In this document: positions 1-8,813 of the stretch, piece after piece
How the letters are laid out: each line of letters starts with the position of its first letter
Numbering within the stretch: position 1 is the first letter of the stretch
Assembly: GCF_900182545.1 (NCBI RefSeq)
Contig: NZ_FXTJ01000002.1
Coordinates: 310,001-374,000, forward strand
DNA: 64,000 nucleotides
Direction: 5' to 3'
Source: Geodermatophilus aquaeductus
Lineage (GTDB): Bacteria > Actinomycetota > Actinomycetes > Mycobacteriales > Geodermatophilaceae
The notes under the pieces: generated by a model
What the model saw: only the letters and a program-made list of their open reading frames with translations
Told to the model about the DNA's origin: nothing
Databases searched by the model: none
Position numbers and translations under genes: made by a program

Positions 1-139
1 TTGCGTTGGCATTACCCTCGGTCCATCCAAGTCCGAAGTCGTTGACCTGAGTTCCAGCCCCAAGGGCTGCCACATCGCCAAATACTAGATTGACTAGCGC
101 CGCTCGGACATTATGGCGAATCTCGTCAGGCTCACTCAC
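1..139 (-). CDS. Unknown protein, N-terminal fragment at window edge
   Basis: An open frame on the minus strand starts with GTG at 139 and runs off the window at position 1, giving 46 residues beginning MSEPDEIRHNVRAALVN. Its start lies inside the end of the upstream ATPase gene (8-bp overlap with the stop at 132-134), so it is almost certainly translated in the same operon. The visible part is mixed charged/hydrophobic with no signal peptide, and I do not recognise a family. Base composition matches the AT-richer ATPase rather than the rest of the window. The real length and function cannot be judged because most of the gene lies outside. Confidence 0.6.
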   Translation of the reverse strand, partial: MSEPDEIRHNVRAALVNLVFGDVAALGAGTQVNDFGLGWTEGNANA

Positions 140-2366
140 CGGCACTCAGCTGACGCAAGACTTCGAGACCACGTTCGAGCAGCGCTCGGCCTCTTTCGGA
201 TTCTTCCTTCGCGAACCGATTTCGAGAGGAAGGATTTGACTCAACCGTCAACGGGAATACAACCGCTTCTGCGGCTTGGTCTGTCACGAGCAGTCTCTGC
301 CATTCAGGCCAGACCGCCGCTAAACGATCGGCATAACGCGAGCCCAGTTCGCGTGCTACTGGATAAAGTCCTCCCAACCAAGTGGGGGCTGCACCCCTGT
401 CAGGGTCGAGTGCCGGTCGAATTGCGCGGTCAAAGAACTCCAACTGCTGGTCTCCACTGCGAATGGAAGCGGCCCGCATATCTGATGCGGCTCCCAGGGT
501 CGCTCGATGCCTTCGGGCTCGCATCACGGCCAATTGTTCCGATACAAATGCCGTGTGCCAATGCAAGGGCACAAAGTTTTCAAACCAGACGCAATAGGCA
601 TCGTCACGTGATGCGCTCGAGTCGACGGCGTCTCGGTACTGGCGGCTCGCCATTTCGTACAATTCGTCGTATCGTTGTTTATCGAAGCTCGACCGGCTAA
701 GGCGATTCAATCCCCTTCGGAAGGCCATGCCGAGAGCCAGATGAGCCCGCGCTATAGTGTCGATGTCCGCAGCATCAATCTGCAGGTCTACCATCGAGTT
801 CCACAGGTCTGCTAGTAAACAGATGTCACTGAATGTAAAGCCCGGTGGCGCAAGAAAGAAGCTACTGCTGGCCGACTGCCCGGCGAGCCGCGTCGTCTGC
901 AGAAAGCGCCAATCATCCTCGCCGAGATACGAAAGGTACGGCTGATCCCGTCTAGGCGTGACGGCAAGTGCGAGTTCCTGGAGCGCCAGGAAAGCAGATA
1001 GGGCTTCCTGAGCAAGTCTCGTACGATCGCGGTCGTCAACCCTGACGTCGGCATAGATGCCCGTCAACCTCGCCATTTGGACAGAGGTGGCAGGAGCGCC
1101 CGCCTGTTCTAGTGGCCGCTGTCGAGCCACAATAAGTGAAACCGCGGCGCGTGTAGTGAGGTGAGCTTGAAGAAGGGAATCCTCACCCCCACTAGTCGCC
1201 TCTTCGACCAACTCCACCGTTTCGCGATCCGTCGCCAAAAGTGCACCGAGGTCATCCAGCAACGGGCGTTCGACCAGGCGAATTATCCGTTGCATTAACG
1301 TCAGAGCTACTTGAGTTCGGCTTCCCGCTATACGGGCTCCGGGACTAAGCGTCTCCCAGAGTTGCACAAGAGATCGGGGATTATTGGGTAGCGGAGACGT
1401 AAGGCCCCGCATGTAGCGAGGGGCGCGAAGCCATTGTTCAAAATGCAGCTGACTTCCCGTGAGCTGTCCCAGTGCATCGGAGAAGTCCTGCAATAGTGCA
1501 GCGAGACTGTCGCGCTCGCCAGCGGGACGGAAGGCTGCGCGTTCATATACTGAGAGTGGGCGAAGGTCAAAACGGTACTTGTAGGGAAAGACCTTATCGA
1601 GCTCTTTCTCGATCTGCCTAGACAGCGTGCCGGCGGGGAGCCAATCGTATCTCTGCCTCCGCTTGGCCAGGAGTTCCAGTTGTAGGTCAGCCATGCTGAA
1701 ACAAGCCACAGGTACGACGCCAGGAATGGAGGCCAGCGTTCTGATGTCGGCCAGGATGGTCGTTATAAGCTCTGGCGCCAAGTCTGGATCGTCGATCGGA
1801 ACGATTACAAGCCTCACGGGGGCGTCCGGCGGTTTCACCACTTCGCTCATGAGTGCGTGCAGCTCGTCGGAGAGAGCCACTGAGGAACGGGCGACGGATA
1901 ACGCATCCTCGGCGTAGTCGACGGGGCTGGCACTCGTTTCCAGTGCACGCTCGGGCGTTCTGCTCATTGCGTAGGTTCTCGCCGCCCGAGCGATTGCTGT
2001 AAGCGTCTCAACACTGACTTGCTGCTGCCCAGCCGATAAGGAGCGCTGCAGGGATGCCAGGAAGGACGAAAGTACCGTATCCCGAGACCCGAAGAGCTCT
2101 GGTCGCATCGCTGGCAGGACGAGGTAGTCATCGGCTCGATCCGCCAATGCGGCGCACGCTGCGGAAAGTAGGGTTGTCTTACCTGTTCCCCGATCGCCAT
2201 TGATGGCAACGGCCGTCACTGGCGGCACCGCCACAATGCGTGGGCTCTCTGCAAGGGTTGCTCGGACGTCGTCCAAAGTCATGAGGAGTGAGTCGAGGCT
2301 TCCAAGCAAGTTCTCCGGTATGGCCACTTCAGACTTGCCCGGTCGAAGGGGCATCCACTGAGACAT
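132..2366 (-). CDS. P-loop ATPase, possible defence or mobile-island NTPase
   Basis: A 744-residue protein with a clear nucleotide-binding core in its N-terminal third: Walker A GDRGTGKT at about 57-64 and a Walker B-like strand RLVIVPIDDPD at about 185-195. The order of motifs resembles KAP/STAND-type AAA+ ATPases. The long C-terminal part is largely helical and I cannot assign it. No signal peptide or convincing membrane segment is visible, so it should be cytoplasmic. It sits 3 nt after a small DUF5663-like gene and overlaps the next gene by 8 bp, so three genes form one operon. Composition is clearly less GC-rich than the surrounding chromosome, which suggests recent acquisition. A role in phage or plasmid defence is an inference from the island context and ATPase type only. 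Confidence 0.75.
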   Translation of the reverse strand: MSQWMPLRPGKSEVAIPENLLGSLDSLLMTLDDVRATLAESPRIVAVPPVTAVAINGDRGTGKTTLLSAACAALADRADDYLVLPAMRPELFGSRDTVLSSFLASLQRSLSAGQQQVSVETLTAIARAARTYAMSRTPERALETSASPVDYAEDALSVARSSVALSDELHALMSEVVKPPDAPVRLVIVPIDDPDLAPELITTILADIRTLASIPGVVPVACFSMADLQLELLAKRRQRYDWLPAGTLSRQIEKELDKVFPYKYRFDLRPLSVYERAAFRPAGERDSLAALLQDFSDALGQLTGSQLHFEQWLRAPRYMRGLTSPLPNNPRSLVQLWETLSPGARIAGSRTQVALTLMQRIIRLVERPLLDDLGALLATDRETVELVEEATSGGEDSLLQAHLTTRAAVSLIVARQRPLEQAGAPATSVQMARLTGIYADVRVDDRDRTRLAQEALSAFLALQELALAVTPRRDQPYLSYLGEDDWRFLQTTRLAGQSASSSFFLAPPGFTFSDICLLADLWNSMVDLQIDAADIDTIARAHLALGMAFRRGLNRLSRSSFDKQRYDELYEMASRQYRDAVDSSASRDDAYCVWFENFVPLHWHTAFVSEQLAVMRARRHRATLGAASDMRAASIRSGDQQLEFFDRAIRPALDPDRGAAPTWLGGLYPVARELGSRYADRLAAVWPEWQRLLVTDQAAEAVVFPLTVESNPSSRNRFAKEESERGRALLERGLEVLRQLSAGE

Positions 2367-2369
2367 GAT

Positions 2370-2714
2370 TTAAATGCTTTCGTTGGGGCTGATCGTCTTC
2401 TCTGATCGGCTAGCCGCTCTCAGCACATCCGCCACACTTCGCAGGTTCTTATTCACGATGGCTGCAGTGTCCGGGACCTCAAGTGAAAGAATGCTATTCA
2501 TCTGGGAGTAGTCGTCCTCGATGGCAGCTTCGTGCAACTTGTCCAGGGCTCCGCTTGTCAAGCGCTTGGAAAGGTCCTCACCGACTCGGGCAGTTAGCAC
2601 GCGCATCACCTCGGACCAGAGGATCTCGGCCTGGCTGGGAGTCAGTTCCTGATAGCCCCAACCAGCCAGAAGGTGCGGGCCTAATCTCGGTCGCCTCGGG
2701 GGGGAAGTGGTCAT
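2370..2714 (-). CDS. Small DUF5663-like protein
   Basis: A 114-residue acidic, helix-rich protein. The middle (about residues 15-85) has the pattern of DUF5663 proteins: a Leu-rich segment, a region resembling 'ERVGEDLSKRL', and a conserved acidic stretch before 'LSLEVPD'. These small domains have no established biochemical function. The ATG is preceded on the minus strand by an AGGAAG-type ribosome binding site. It is the first gene of the three-gene island operon and its stop lies 3 nt before the ATPase start, so it is probably co-expressed and may be an adaptor or sensor for the ATPase (inference). It could equally be an unrelated helical protein with a chance resemblance. Confidence 0.6.
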   Translation of the reverse strand: MTTSPPRRPRLGPHLLAGWGYQELTPSQAEILWSEVMRVLTARVGEDLSKRLTSGALDKLHEAAIEDDYSQMNSILSLEVPDTAAIVNKNLRSVADVLRAASRSEKTISPNESI

Positions 2715-3079
2715 CGGGCTTCCTAACGCGAGCTGTCGACGTGGCGGTCGCGCATGCTGTCAGCAGAATAGCTTTGCTGCTTGGTGGGCGCTTGGTTTGC
2801 ATCCTGGAGGAGGGCGGGCATTGCTGGTGGTGTCGGTCGACGCAACTGGTCCGTAGTGGGCGGGAACCTCTGTAGGTGCTGGTGATGTGAATCTCAGCTT
2901 CACGTTATGCCAGATGCAGCCGGTGCTTCTGCTTGATGCGATTAGGAGCAATTGAGGGCCAGTGACCGTCTTGGCCGGCCTCCCCGACATCGGCGACGGC
3001 CTGGTGTCCACTGTCGACGACCTCGCCAGTCTGTGGCATGTTGCCTGGCGTCGCTTCCCGCGGCCCCTTTCGGACCCCG
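2715..3079. other. Gene-free junction between AT-richer island and GC-rich chromosome
   Basis: About 365 bp with no frame that looks like a protein on either strand. Base composition shifts here from the AT-richer island on the left to the normal very GC-rich sequence on the right, so this is the likely island boundary. I looked for a tRNA gene or clear direct-repeat attachment sites and saw none. The promoter of the three-gene minus-strand operon should lie in its left part. Confidence 0.5.
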
Positions 3080-3424
3080 CTAGCGCCGGGCGGCGACCGC
3101 CGCGGCCACCCGCTCGACGAGGTCGGCGGGCACGGGGCGGCGGTAGGGCAGGTGGACCGCGTCCTTGCCCGAGCGGTGCGGCGCGACCTCGGCCTCCAGC
3201 TCGCCGTCGAACACCGGCACGGGGTAGAGCGCGGCGTGCCGCTTCCAGGCGGCGTAGTGCAGGCCGTAGCGACTGCCGAGCACCGCCGCCGGCATGCCGT
3301 AGCGGATCGTCTCGGTGGCGCCGGGCATGCCGCGCAGGACGGCCGCGCGCACCTGCTCGAGCGCCATCCGCGCCTCCTCGGGCAGGGCGGCGAGGTACTC
3401 CTCGACGGTGGTAGGTGCGGTCAT
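3080..3424 (-). CDS. DUF1801 family protein
   Basis: A 114-residue protein with the DUF1801 fold signature: an N-terminal helix pair ('TVEEYLAALPEEARMALEQV'), then IRYGMPAAVLG at about residues 40-50, a Trp/Lys/His-containing strand pair, and a C-terminal helix. The family includes Bacillus YdhG-like and other small proteins; enzymatic activity is not established. ATG start at 3424 has a GAGGAG-type ribosome binding site 8 nt upstream. It lies downstream of the ABC exporter genes in the same direction but is separated by 54 nt, so co-transcription is possible though not necessary. Length is normal for the family. Confidence 0.8.
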   Translation of the reverse strand: MTAPTTVEEYLAALPEEARMALEQVRAAVLRGMPGATETIRYGMPAAVLGSRYGLHYAAWKRHAALYPVPVFDGELEAEVAPHRSGKDAVHLPYRRPVPADLVERVAAAVAARR

Positions 3425-3478
3425 CGCGGGCTCCTCGGGTCGGCGCCCCGAGATGCTGCCCGGTCCGGACGGCGGGGG

Positions 3479-4210
3479 CTAGACGTCGCGGCGCTCGAGC
3501 AGGCCGGCACCGAGCGCGCACGCGACGACCGCCCAGGTCAGGGCCACCCCGAGCCCGACCGGCCAGCTCGTCGGGACGGCGAGGAAGGCGTCCTCCCCCA
3601 CCCGCAGCGCCGGCAGCGCCTGCGACAGCCGCGAGGCGGTCTCCCCGCCGGCCAGGGCGAGCGCCGGCGGGCCGACGAACACCAGCGCGAGCCCCAGCCC
3701 GACGGCGTCGGCGGTCGAGCGCAGCACCGCGCCGAGCCCGGCACCGAGCACCGTGACCAGCGCGGCCCCGGCCACCTGCAGGCCGGCGGCGCGCAGGACG
3801 GCGGGGTCGCCGGCCGACACGCCCCCGGGCACCGCCACGAGCGTCCGGGCGGCCAGGACGCACGCCGCCGCCAGCAGCGCGGTGAGCAGCGCCGCCCAGA
3901 CCGTGACGACCGCCGTCTTCGCCGCCAGCAGCCGCGTGCGCCGGGGCACGGCGGCCAGCGACGCCAGCGCCATCGGGCCGCCCAGGTCCCCGGTCACCGC
4001 GAGCACGCCGAGGACGACGAGCACCACCTGGCCGAAGGCGAAGCCGATCAGCGCCACCCCGACGGCGGCCCCGGCGTCCGGCGCCGACGACGTCGTGGCA
4101 GCGGCCAGCCAGCCGAACGCGGCCACCACGAGCAGGTAGACGGCGCTGCACCACCAGGTCGAGCGCAGCGTCCGCAGCTTCGTCCACTCGCTGCGCAGCA
4201 CCCCGCTCAC
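3479..4210 (-). CDS. ABC-2 type transporter permease
   Basis: A 243-residue integral membrane protein with about six hydrophobic segments and an N-terminal amphipathic stretch 'LRSEWTKLRTLRSTWW', which is characteristic of actinobacterial ABC-2 permeases. The start overlaps the stop of the preceding ATPase gene by 4 bp, so the two form a translationally coupled exporter. Substrate is unknown; such pairs usually export lipids, antibiotics or peptides. It is clearly homologous in layout to the permease at 41153-41896, which begins with the same 'LRxEWxKxxTLRSTW' signature. Confidence 0.88.
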   Translation of the reverse strand: MSGVLRSEWTKLRTLRSTWWCSAVYLLVVAAFGWLAAATTSSAPDAGAAVGVALIGFAFGQVVLVVLGVLAVTGDLGGPMALASLAAVPRRTRLLAAKTAVVTVWAALLTALLAAACVLAARTLVAVPGGVSAGDPAVLRAAGLQVAGAALVTVLGAGLGAVLRSTADAVGLGLALVFVGPPALALAGGETASRLSQALPALRVGEDAFLAVPTSWPVGLGVALTWAVVACALGAGLLERRDV

Positions 4211-5109
4211 GCCACGCCCGCCCGGTACTCGACGTCGTCGCCGGTCAGCTCCAGGTAGGCGGCCTCCAGGGAGGCGACCACCGGGCTCAGCTCGTGCACC
4301 GGCACCCCGGCGGCGAAGGCGACGTCACCCACCGCGGCCGGGTCGAGCCCCTCGACCCGCAGCGCGCCGTCGGCCTCCAGGGACACCCCGGCCCCCGCGC
4401 GGTGCAGCGCGGCGCCCAGCAGCGGCAGCTGCGGGCTGCGCACCCGCACCGAGGCGTGCCGGCCGAGCAGGTCGGCCATCGCGACGTCGGCGAGGAGCCG
4501 GCCGCGGCCGAGCACGACCAGGTGGTCGGCGGTGTCCTCCATCTCGCTCATCAGGTGGCTCGACACCAGCACGGTGCGGCCCTCGGCGGCCAGCTCGCGC
4601 AGCAGCTCGCGCACCCACCGGATGCCCTCGGGGTCCAGGCCGTTGACCGGCTCGTCGAGCAGCAGCACCTCGGGGTCGCCGAGCAGCGCCGCGGCGATGC
4701 CCAGCCGCTGCGCCATGCCGAGGGAGAAGCCGCGGACCCGCTCGTGCGCCACCGCGCCCAGCCCCACCAGGTCGACCACCTCGTCGACCCGGTACGCGGG
4801 CAGCCGGTTGCTCTGCGCCAGCGCGGTGAGGTGGGCGTGCGCGGTGCGGCCGGGGTGGCGCGCCCGCGGGTCGACCAGCGCCCCGACCCGCCGCATCGGG
4901 ACGTCGAGGTCGCGGTAGGGCACGCCGAGCACCGTCGCCGTCCCGGCGGTGGGCCGGGTCAGCCCCAGCACGCAGCGCATCGTCGTCGTCTTGCCCGAGC
5001 CGTTGGGGCCGAGGAAGCCGGTCACCCGGCCCGGGTGGACGGTGAAGGAGACGTCGTCGACGGCGACCCGCGTCCGGTAGTGCTTGGTCAGCCCGTCGAC
5101 CTCGATCAC
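4207..5109 (-). CDS. ABC transporter ATP-binding protein (exporter type)
   Basis: A 300-residue ABC ATPase that energises the adjacent ABC-2 permease at the cytoplasmic face of the membrane. Walker A is GPNGSGKTT (34-42), the signature region reads FSLGMAQR (128-135), and Walker B VLLLDEP is at 148-154, followed by the switch His region 'VSSHLMSEM'. The C-terminal 80 residues form the DrrA/CcmA-like accessory domain. The gene starts with GTG ATC GAG, exactly like the paralogue at 41893-42795, which is also 300 residues. The two genes are probably an old duplication of one exporter module. Confidence 0.92.
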   Translation of the reverse strand: MIEVDGLTKHYRTRVAVDDVSFTVHPGRVTGFLGPNGSGKTTTMRCVLGLTRPTAGTATVLGVPYRDLDVPMRRVGALVDPRARHPGRTAHAHLTALAQSNRLPAYRVDEVVDLVGLGAVAHERVRGFSLGMAQRLGIAAALLGDPEVLLLDEPVNGLDPEGIRWVRELLRELAAEGRTVLVSSHLMSEMEDTADHLVVLGRGRLLADVAMADLLGRHASVRVRSPQLPLLGAALHRAGAGVSLEADGALRVEGLDPAAVGDVAFAAGVPVHELSPVVASLEAAYLELTGDDVEYRAGVA

Positions 5110-5158
5110 GCCGACAGTGTGGCGACCGCGGGCGCCGGTGCCCGGCAGGCCCGGCCGG

Positions 5159-5983
5159 TCAACTGTCGTCGGCCGCGGCGGCCGCGCGCTCCCGCTCCAG
5201 CAGCTCCTTGCTGCGCACCAGCCGCAGCAGGGTGACCACGAGCAGGCCGCCGGCCATGTTGAGCAGCGTCACGTACCAGAACCAGGCCAGCCACTCGCCG
5301 TAGCCGAAGGGGGCGGTGCCGGTGTGGATGGCCCCGAAGACCAGCAGCGTGTCCAGGACCGAGTGGAACAGCTGCAGCCCGGCGAGGACGAACGCCCCGG
5401 CGACCGCGGCGACGATCTTGGCGCCGTCGGCCGGGGTGCCGTTCTGCATGCGGGTCATGAGCGTGATGACGACACCGCCGAGGAAGGCCAGGCAGACCGC
5501 GCGCAGGTCCAGCGGGGACTCGACGAAGTGCGCGGCCGACTCGACCATGGTGGCGCCCAGCTCGGGGAAGCCGTGCGCGACCAGCCACATGAAGATCCAG
5601 CCGCCGACCAGATTGGCGACCAGCGTGCCCGACCACAGCTTCCCCAGCTGGGACCAGCTGGCCCGGCCGGCCACCACCGCGGTGACCGGCAGCAGAAAGC
5701 CCTCGGTGAACAGCTCGCTGCGCGCCAGCAGCAGCGCGATGAAGCCGACCGAGAAGGCCAGCCCGGCCAGCAGGTGGCTGCCGGTCTCCGCGTAGACGGC
5801 CACCAGCGCGAGGACGCCGACCGAGACCTCGAGCCCGCCGGCCAGCCCGGTGGTGAGCACCTCCCGCCAGGTGCGGTGCAGCCGCTGCGCGCCCTGGCCG
5901 ACCACCCGGTCGAAGGCCTCGACGACCTCGTCCTCGGCCGGGGCGTCGGTGTCGCCGAGCTGGACGCGGCGCTGGTCGGTCAT
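5159..5983 (-). CDS. Formate/nitrite transporter (FNT) family channel
   Basis: About 274 residues with six predicted membrane helices arranged in the FNT pattern. The cytoplasmic N-terminus is acidic and is followed by an amphipathic helix and helices carrying GLEVSVG, FTEGFLLPV and NLVGGW-type segments typical of FNT pores. FNT channels pass small monovalent anions such as formate, nitrite or hydrosulfide. The actinobacterial subgroup is poorly characterised and its substrate cannot be read from sequence. I chose ATG at 5983; an in-frame GTG nine bases upstream (5992) is an alternative. It is divergently arranged with the CrtA-like gene, the two starts being only 24 bp apart. Confidence 0.85.
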   Translation of the reverse strand: MTDQRRVQLGDTDAPAEDEVVEAFDRVVGQGAQRLHRTWREVLTTGLAGGLEVSVGVLALVAVYAETGSHLLAGLAFSVGFIALLLARSELFTEGFLLPVTAVVAGRASWSQLGKLWSGTLVANLVGGWIFMWLVAHGFPELGATMVESAAHFVESPLDLRAVCLAFLGGVVITLMTRMQNGTPADGAKIVAAVAGAFVLAGLQLFHSVLDTLLVFGAIHTGTAPFGYGEWLAWFWYVTLLNMAGGLLVVTLLRLVRSKELLERERAAAAADDS

Positions 5984-6006
5984 GGCGCGCACCTACCCTC
6001 GGCCGC

Positions 6007-6714
6007 GTGCCCCACTCCGAGTCCGCGGTCACGACCCTGCACCTGTGGGGCGTCCCCGGCCGGGCGGTGCCCCGGGCGGCCCTGCGGATGGCCTCGGTCC
6101 GCCCGGCGCTGGGCCGGCTGCCCGGGCTGCGGTTCGCCAAGCTGCTGGGCACCGGCGACGGGCGGACCTTCACCGTCCGCGACGCCGACCCGCGCCGCTG
6201 GGGCCTGCTCGCCGTCTGGGACGACGACGCCGCCGCGGACGCGCTCGAAGACTCCCCCGTCGCCGCGAGCTGGCGGCGGATCGCCGACGAGGAGTGGGCG
6301 GCGCGGCTGCGCCCGCTCGCGGCCCGCGGCCTGTGGTCGGGGCGCGAGCCCTTCGGCGCCCCGCGGCCGCAGCGCTGGGACGGGCCGGTGGCCGCCGTGA
6401 CCCGGGCGCGGCTGGTGCTGCGGCGGGCGGCCCGGTTCTGGTCGGCGGTGCCGCCGGTGTCGGCCGACCTGCACGAGTCGCCCGGCCTGCGGATGGCGCT
6501 CGGCATCGGCGAGGCGCCGCTGGGCCTGCAGGGCACCTTCAGCGTCTGGGACTCCTCGGCGGCGCTCAACGCCTTCGCCTACGACCGCGCGCCGCACGCC
6601 GCCGTCGTCACGCGGACCGCCCGGGAGGGCTGGTACGCCGAGGAGCTCTTCGCCCGCCTCGCGGTGCTCTCCACCCGCGGCACGCTCGACGGGACCGACC
6701 CCGCCGCCGGCTGA
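6007..6714 (+). CDS. Spheroidene monooxygenase (CrtA)-like protein
   Basis: A 235-residue protein matching the CrtA-like family along its length. It has the N-terminal 'LHLWGV' strand, the PGLRFAKLLGTG segment near residue 40, 'RWGLLAVWDD' near 65, the central 'RGLWSGREPF', and the C-terminal 'EGWYAEELFARL' near 210. In purple bacteria CrtA hydroxylates or oxidises acyclic carotenoids. In actinobacteria this family is often found without carotenoid genes, and no other crt gene lies in this window, so carotenoid oxidation is uncertain. The GTG start at 6007 is 24 bp from the divergent FNT gene. The stop is 2 bp from the stop of the convergent acetyltransferase. Confidence 0.78.
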   Translation: MPHSESAVTTLHLWGVPGRAVPRAALRMASVRPALGRLPGLRFAKLLGTGDGRTFTVRDADPRRWGLLAVWDDDAAADALEDSPVAASWRRIADEEWAARLRPLAARGLWSGREPFGAPRPQRWDGPVAAVTRARLVLRRAARFWSAVPPVSADLHESPGLRMALGIGEAPLGLQGTFSVWDSSAALNAFAYDRAPHAAVVTRTAREGWYAEELFARLAVLSTRGTLDGTDPAAG

Positions 6715-6716
6715 CC

Positions 6717-7259
6717 TCACAGCCGCACGAAGAGGTGGACCTCCTCGCGGTCGTCCCCGGGGCCCACCCGGATCGCGCCGGGCATCCGGCCGAACTCCTC
6801 GTAGCCCAGCCCCGCGTAGAACCCCTCGAGGCCGTAGCCGCCGCGCACCGTGAGGTGCAGCATCTCCAGCCCGAGGCCGCGCGCGGCGTCGTGCACGCCG
6901 GTCATCAGCGCCCGGCCCAGGCCCTGCCCCTGCCGCGCGGGGTGCACCTGCACCCGCAGCACGGTGGCCCAGTGCCGGCGCAGCGGGCTGACCGACAGCG
7001 ACAGCACCGCCCAGCCGGCGAGCTCGCCGTCGGCCCGCAGGACCACCACCCGCTCGCGGCCCTGCGCCACCCGCGTCAGGAGGGCGTCGAGCGCGGGGGC
7101 GACGTCGTCCTCGGTCACCGGCGGCACGAAGCCGACGGCGCCGCCGGCGTTGCTGACGTCGGTCCAGCAGGCCAGCAGCGCCGCGCGCAGCTCCGGGTCG
7201 ACGTCCTCGAGCGCGGTGGCCACGGCGGACGGGACGGCAGACGTCATGACGTCGATCAT
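6717..7259 (-). CDS. GNAT family N-acetyltransferase
   Basis: About 180 residues with the GNAT core: the acetyl-CoA-binding loop 'VHPARQGQGLGRAL' (R/QxxGxG/A type), a preceding strand 'ATVLRVQV', and the C-terminal 'GFYAGLGYEEFGRMPG' motif typical of the fold. It would acetylate a small molecule or protein amine in the cytoplasm, but the substrate cannot be inferred. The open frame extends further upstream to 7349, but that part is proline/glycine-rich and non-conserved in look, so I start at ATG 7259; a second ATG lies at 7247. It converges on the CrtA-like gene. Confidence 0.82.
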   Translation of the reverse strand: MIDVMTSAVPSAVATALEDVDPELRAALLACWTDVSNAGGAVGFVPPVTEDDVAPALDALLTRVAQGRERVVVLRADGELAGWAVLSLSVSPLRRHWATVLRVQVHPARQGQGLGRALMTGVHDAARGLGLEMLHLTVRGGYGLEGFYAGLGYEEFGRMPGAIRVGPGDDREEVHLFVRL

Positions 7260-7501
7260 CGTCCGCGGCCCGGGCGCCGGGCTCCCCACCCCTTCGACGC
7301 CGCCCCACGGTGCCGGTAGGTTGCGCCCAGGGCGTGCCCCACGCCCCACCCTCAGACCGGTTGCCCACGCCTCCGGCCACGCGAGGGCAGAGGGGATCGT
7401 GTCCTCGGGGAGACCTCGGCAGGCGGACGGAACTCCTTCCCTGCGGCCGGGTCCGGCGACGCGTGGGGTCGGTGGACCCGCGGCCGCCGAGGGAGCACCC
7501 G

Positions 7502-8803
7502 ATGACCCGTCAGAAGCACCTCAAGACCCTCGTCCGCGCGCGCATGGCGCGGACCGGCGAGGCCTACACGACCGCGCTGCGCCACGTGACCGCCCTGGCT
7601 CCGGCGACACCGCCTGCGGGGGTCGTCCCCGGCTACCCCGGGTTCGGCGGCGGCCGGCACCACGACAGCACGCTCCTCACCCACGTCCTGGCCGCGGCCG
7701 GGATCACAGCGGCGCACGACGGCGCGCCGCTCGACGAGCCGATGGTCGCCGGGCTCGCCGGCGGCATCGGGTTCATGTACTTCTCGTTCGCCTACAGCGG
7801 CCGGCTGCCCACCATGACGATCGTGCCGCAGATCCACCCCCGCCCGTTCGTCCTCGGCGCCCTCGAGCGCGCGGGGATCGCCCACCGGGTGGCCGAGACG
7901 ACGAGTGCGGCGAAGGCGGCCCGGGAGCTCGACGCCGTCCTCGACGCCGGCCGTGCGCCCCTGGTCACGCTGGACCGGGGCGCCCTCCCCCACCAGGTGT
8001 GGGCCGACCGCGTCCCCGGCAGCGACCCCTACGACGTCGTCGTCGCCGGTCGCCGTGGGGACGTCGTCCTGGTCGACGACGAGCGTCTGGACCCCGTCGA
8101 ACTGTCCGCCGACGTCCTCGCCTCCGCACGGGCCGCCCACCGCAAGAGCCGCCATCGGCTGGTGGTCGTCGAGCACCCCGGCGGGCCGGTCGACCTCGGG
8201 CCGGCCGTCCGCGCGGCGGTCGCCGTCACCGTGCACGACCTCACCGAGGACGTGGTGCCCGGCAACTTCGCCGGCAACTTCGGCCTGCGGGGGCTCGCGA
8301 AGTGGGTCGACGCCCTCGGTGACCGCCGGTCGCGGACCGGGTGGACCCGCACCTTCGACAGCGGTCCGGCCTTCGGGTACGCCCTGCGCCGGCTCTACGA
8401 CTGCCTGACCTCCGACCACGCCTCCCCCGGCGCCATGCGGGCGCTCTACGCCGAGTTCCTCACCGCCGCGGCCGGGGTCCTCGACGCACCCGCCGCGCGG
8501 GAGGCCGCAGTCCTGTACGACCGCGCCGCGACCCTGTGGACCCGGATCGCCGACACCGCGGTGAGCGGGAGTCTCGCGCCGTACCGGGGACTCGTCGAGC
8601 GACGCCTCGAGCTCCTCCTCGGCGGGGGCGGGACCGCGGAGCTGGCCGACCTGGCGCGGGAGGCCGAGTCGCTGACCGCCGGCCTGGAGGTGTCCGCCGA
8701 CGACCGGCAGGCGGAGCTGGACGCGCTGGCCGAGGTCGCGGCCCAGGTGCTCCCGCTGGAACGGGAGGCCTGCACGCTCCTCGCCCGCGTGGCGGCCGGC
8801 TGA
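7502..8803 (+). CDS. BtrH N-terminal/DUF4872 domain protein
   Basis: A 433-residue protein. The first 30 residues form a basic helix ('LKTLVRARMARTGE') seen as a leader motif in many actinobacterial members. It is followed by a BtrH-type domain with HHDSTLL (53-59) and GGIGFMYFSF (87-96). The middle and C-terminal part corresponds to DUF4872, with a helical tail. BtrH itself transfers an amino-acyl chain from an acyl carrier protein to an aminoglycoside; related proteins have a cysteine-protease-like fold but act on unknown substrates. No acyl carrier protein or biosynthetic neighbours occur here, so function is open. ATG at 7502 was chosen because homologous architecture starts there. The gene stands alone and ends in a strong hairpin. 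Confidence 0.75.
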   Translation: MTRQKHLKTLVRARMARTGEAYTTALRHVTALAPATPPAGVVPGYPGFGGGRHHDSTLLTHVLAAAGITAAHDGAPLDEPMVAGLAGGIGFMYFSFAYSGRLPTMTIVPQIHPRPFVLGALERAGIAHRVAETTSAAKAARELDAVLDAGRAPLVTLDRGALPHQVWADRVPGSDPYDVVVAGRRGDVVLVDDERLDPVELSADVLASARAAHRKSRHRLVVVEHPGGPVDLGPAVRAAVAVTVHDLTEDVVPGNFAGNFGLRGLAKWVDALGDRRSRTGWTRTFDSGPAFGYALRRLYDCLTSDHASPGAMRALYAEFLTAAAGVLDAPAAREAAVLYDRAATLWTRIADTAVSGSLAPYRGLVERRLELLLGGGGTAELADLAREAESLTAGLEVSADDRQAELDALAEVAAQVLPLEREACTLLARVAAG

Positions 8804-8813
8804 CCGGCGCGGC

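Noticed and set aside
2715..3079. tRNA gene or att site at the boundary of the left island.
   Set aside because: No cloverleaf or T-arm consensus could be read, and no matching direct repeat was visible inside the window.
6007..6714. Carotenoid biosynthesis locus.
   Set aside because: Only a CrtA-like gene occurs; no phytoene synthase, desaturase or cyclase genes are nearby, so a carotenoid cluster is not supported.
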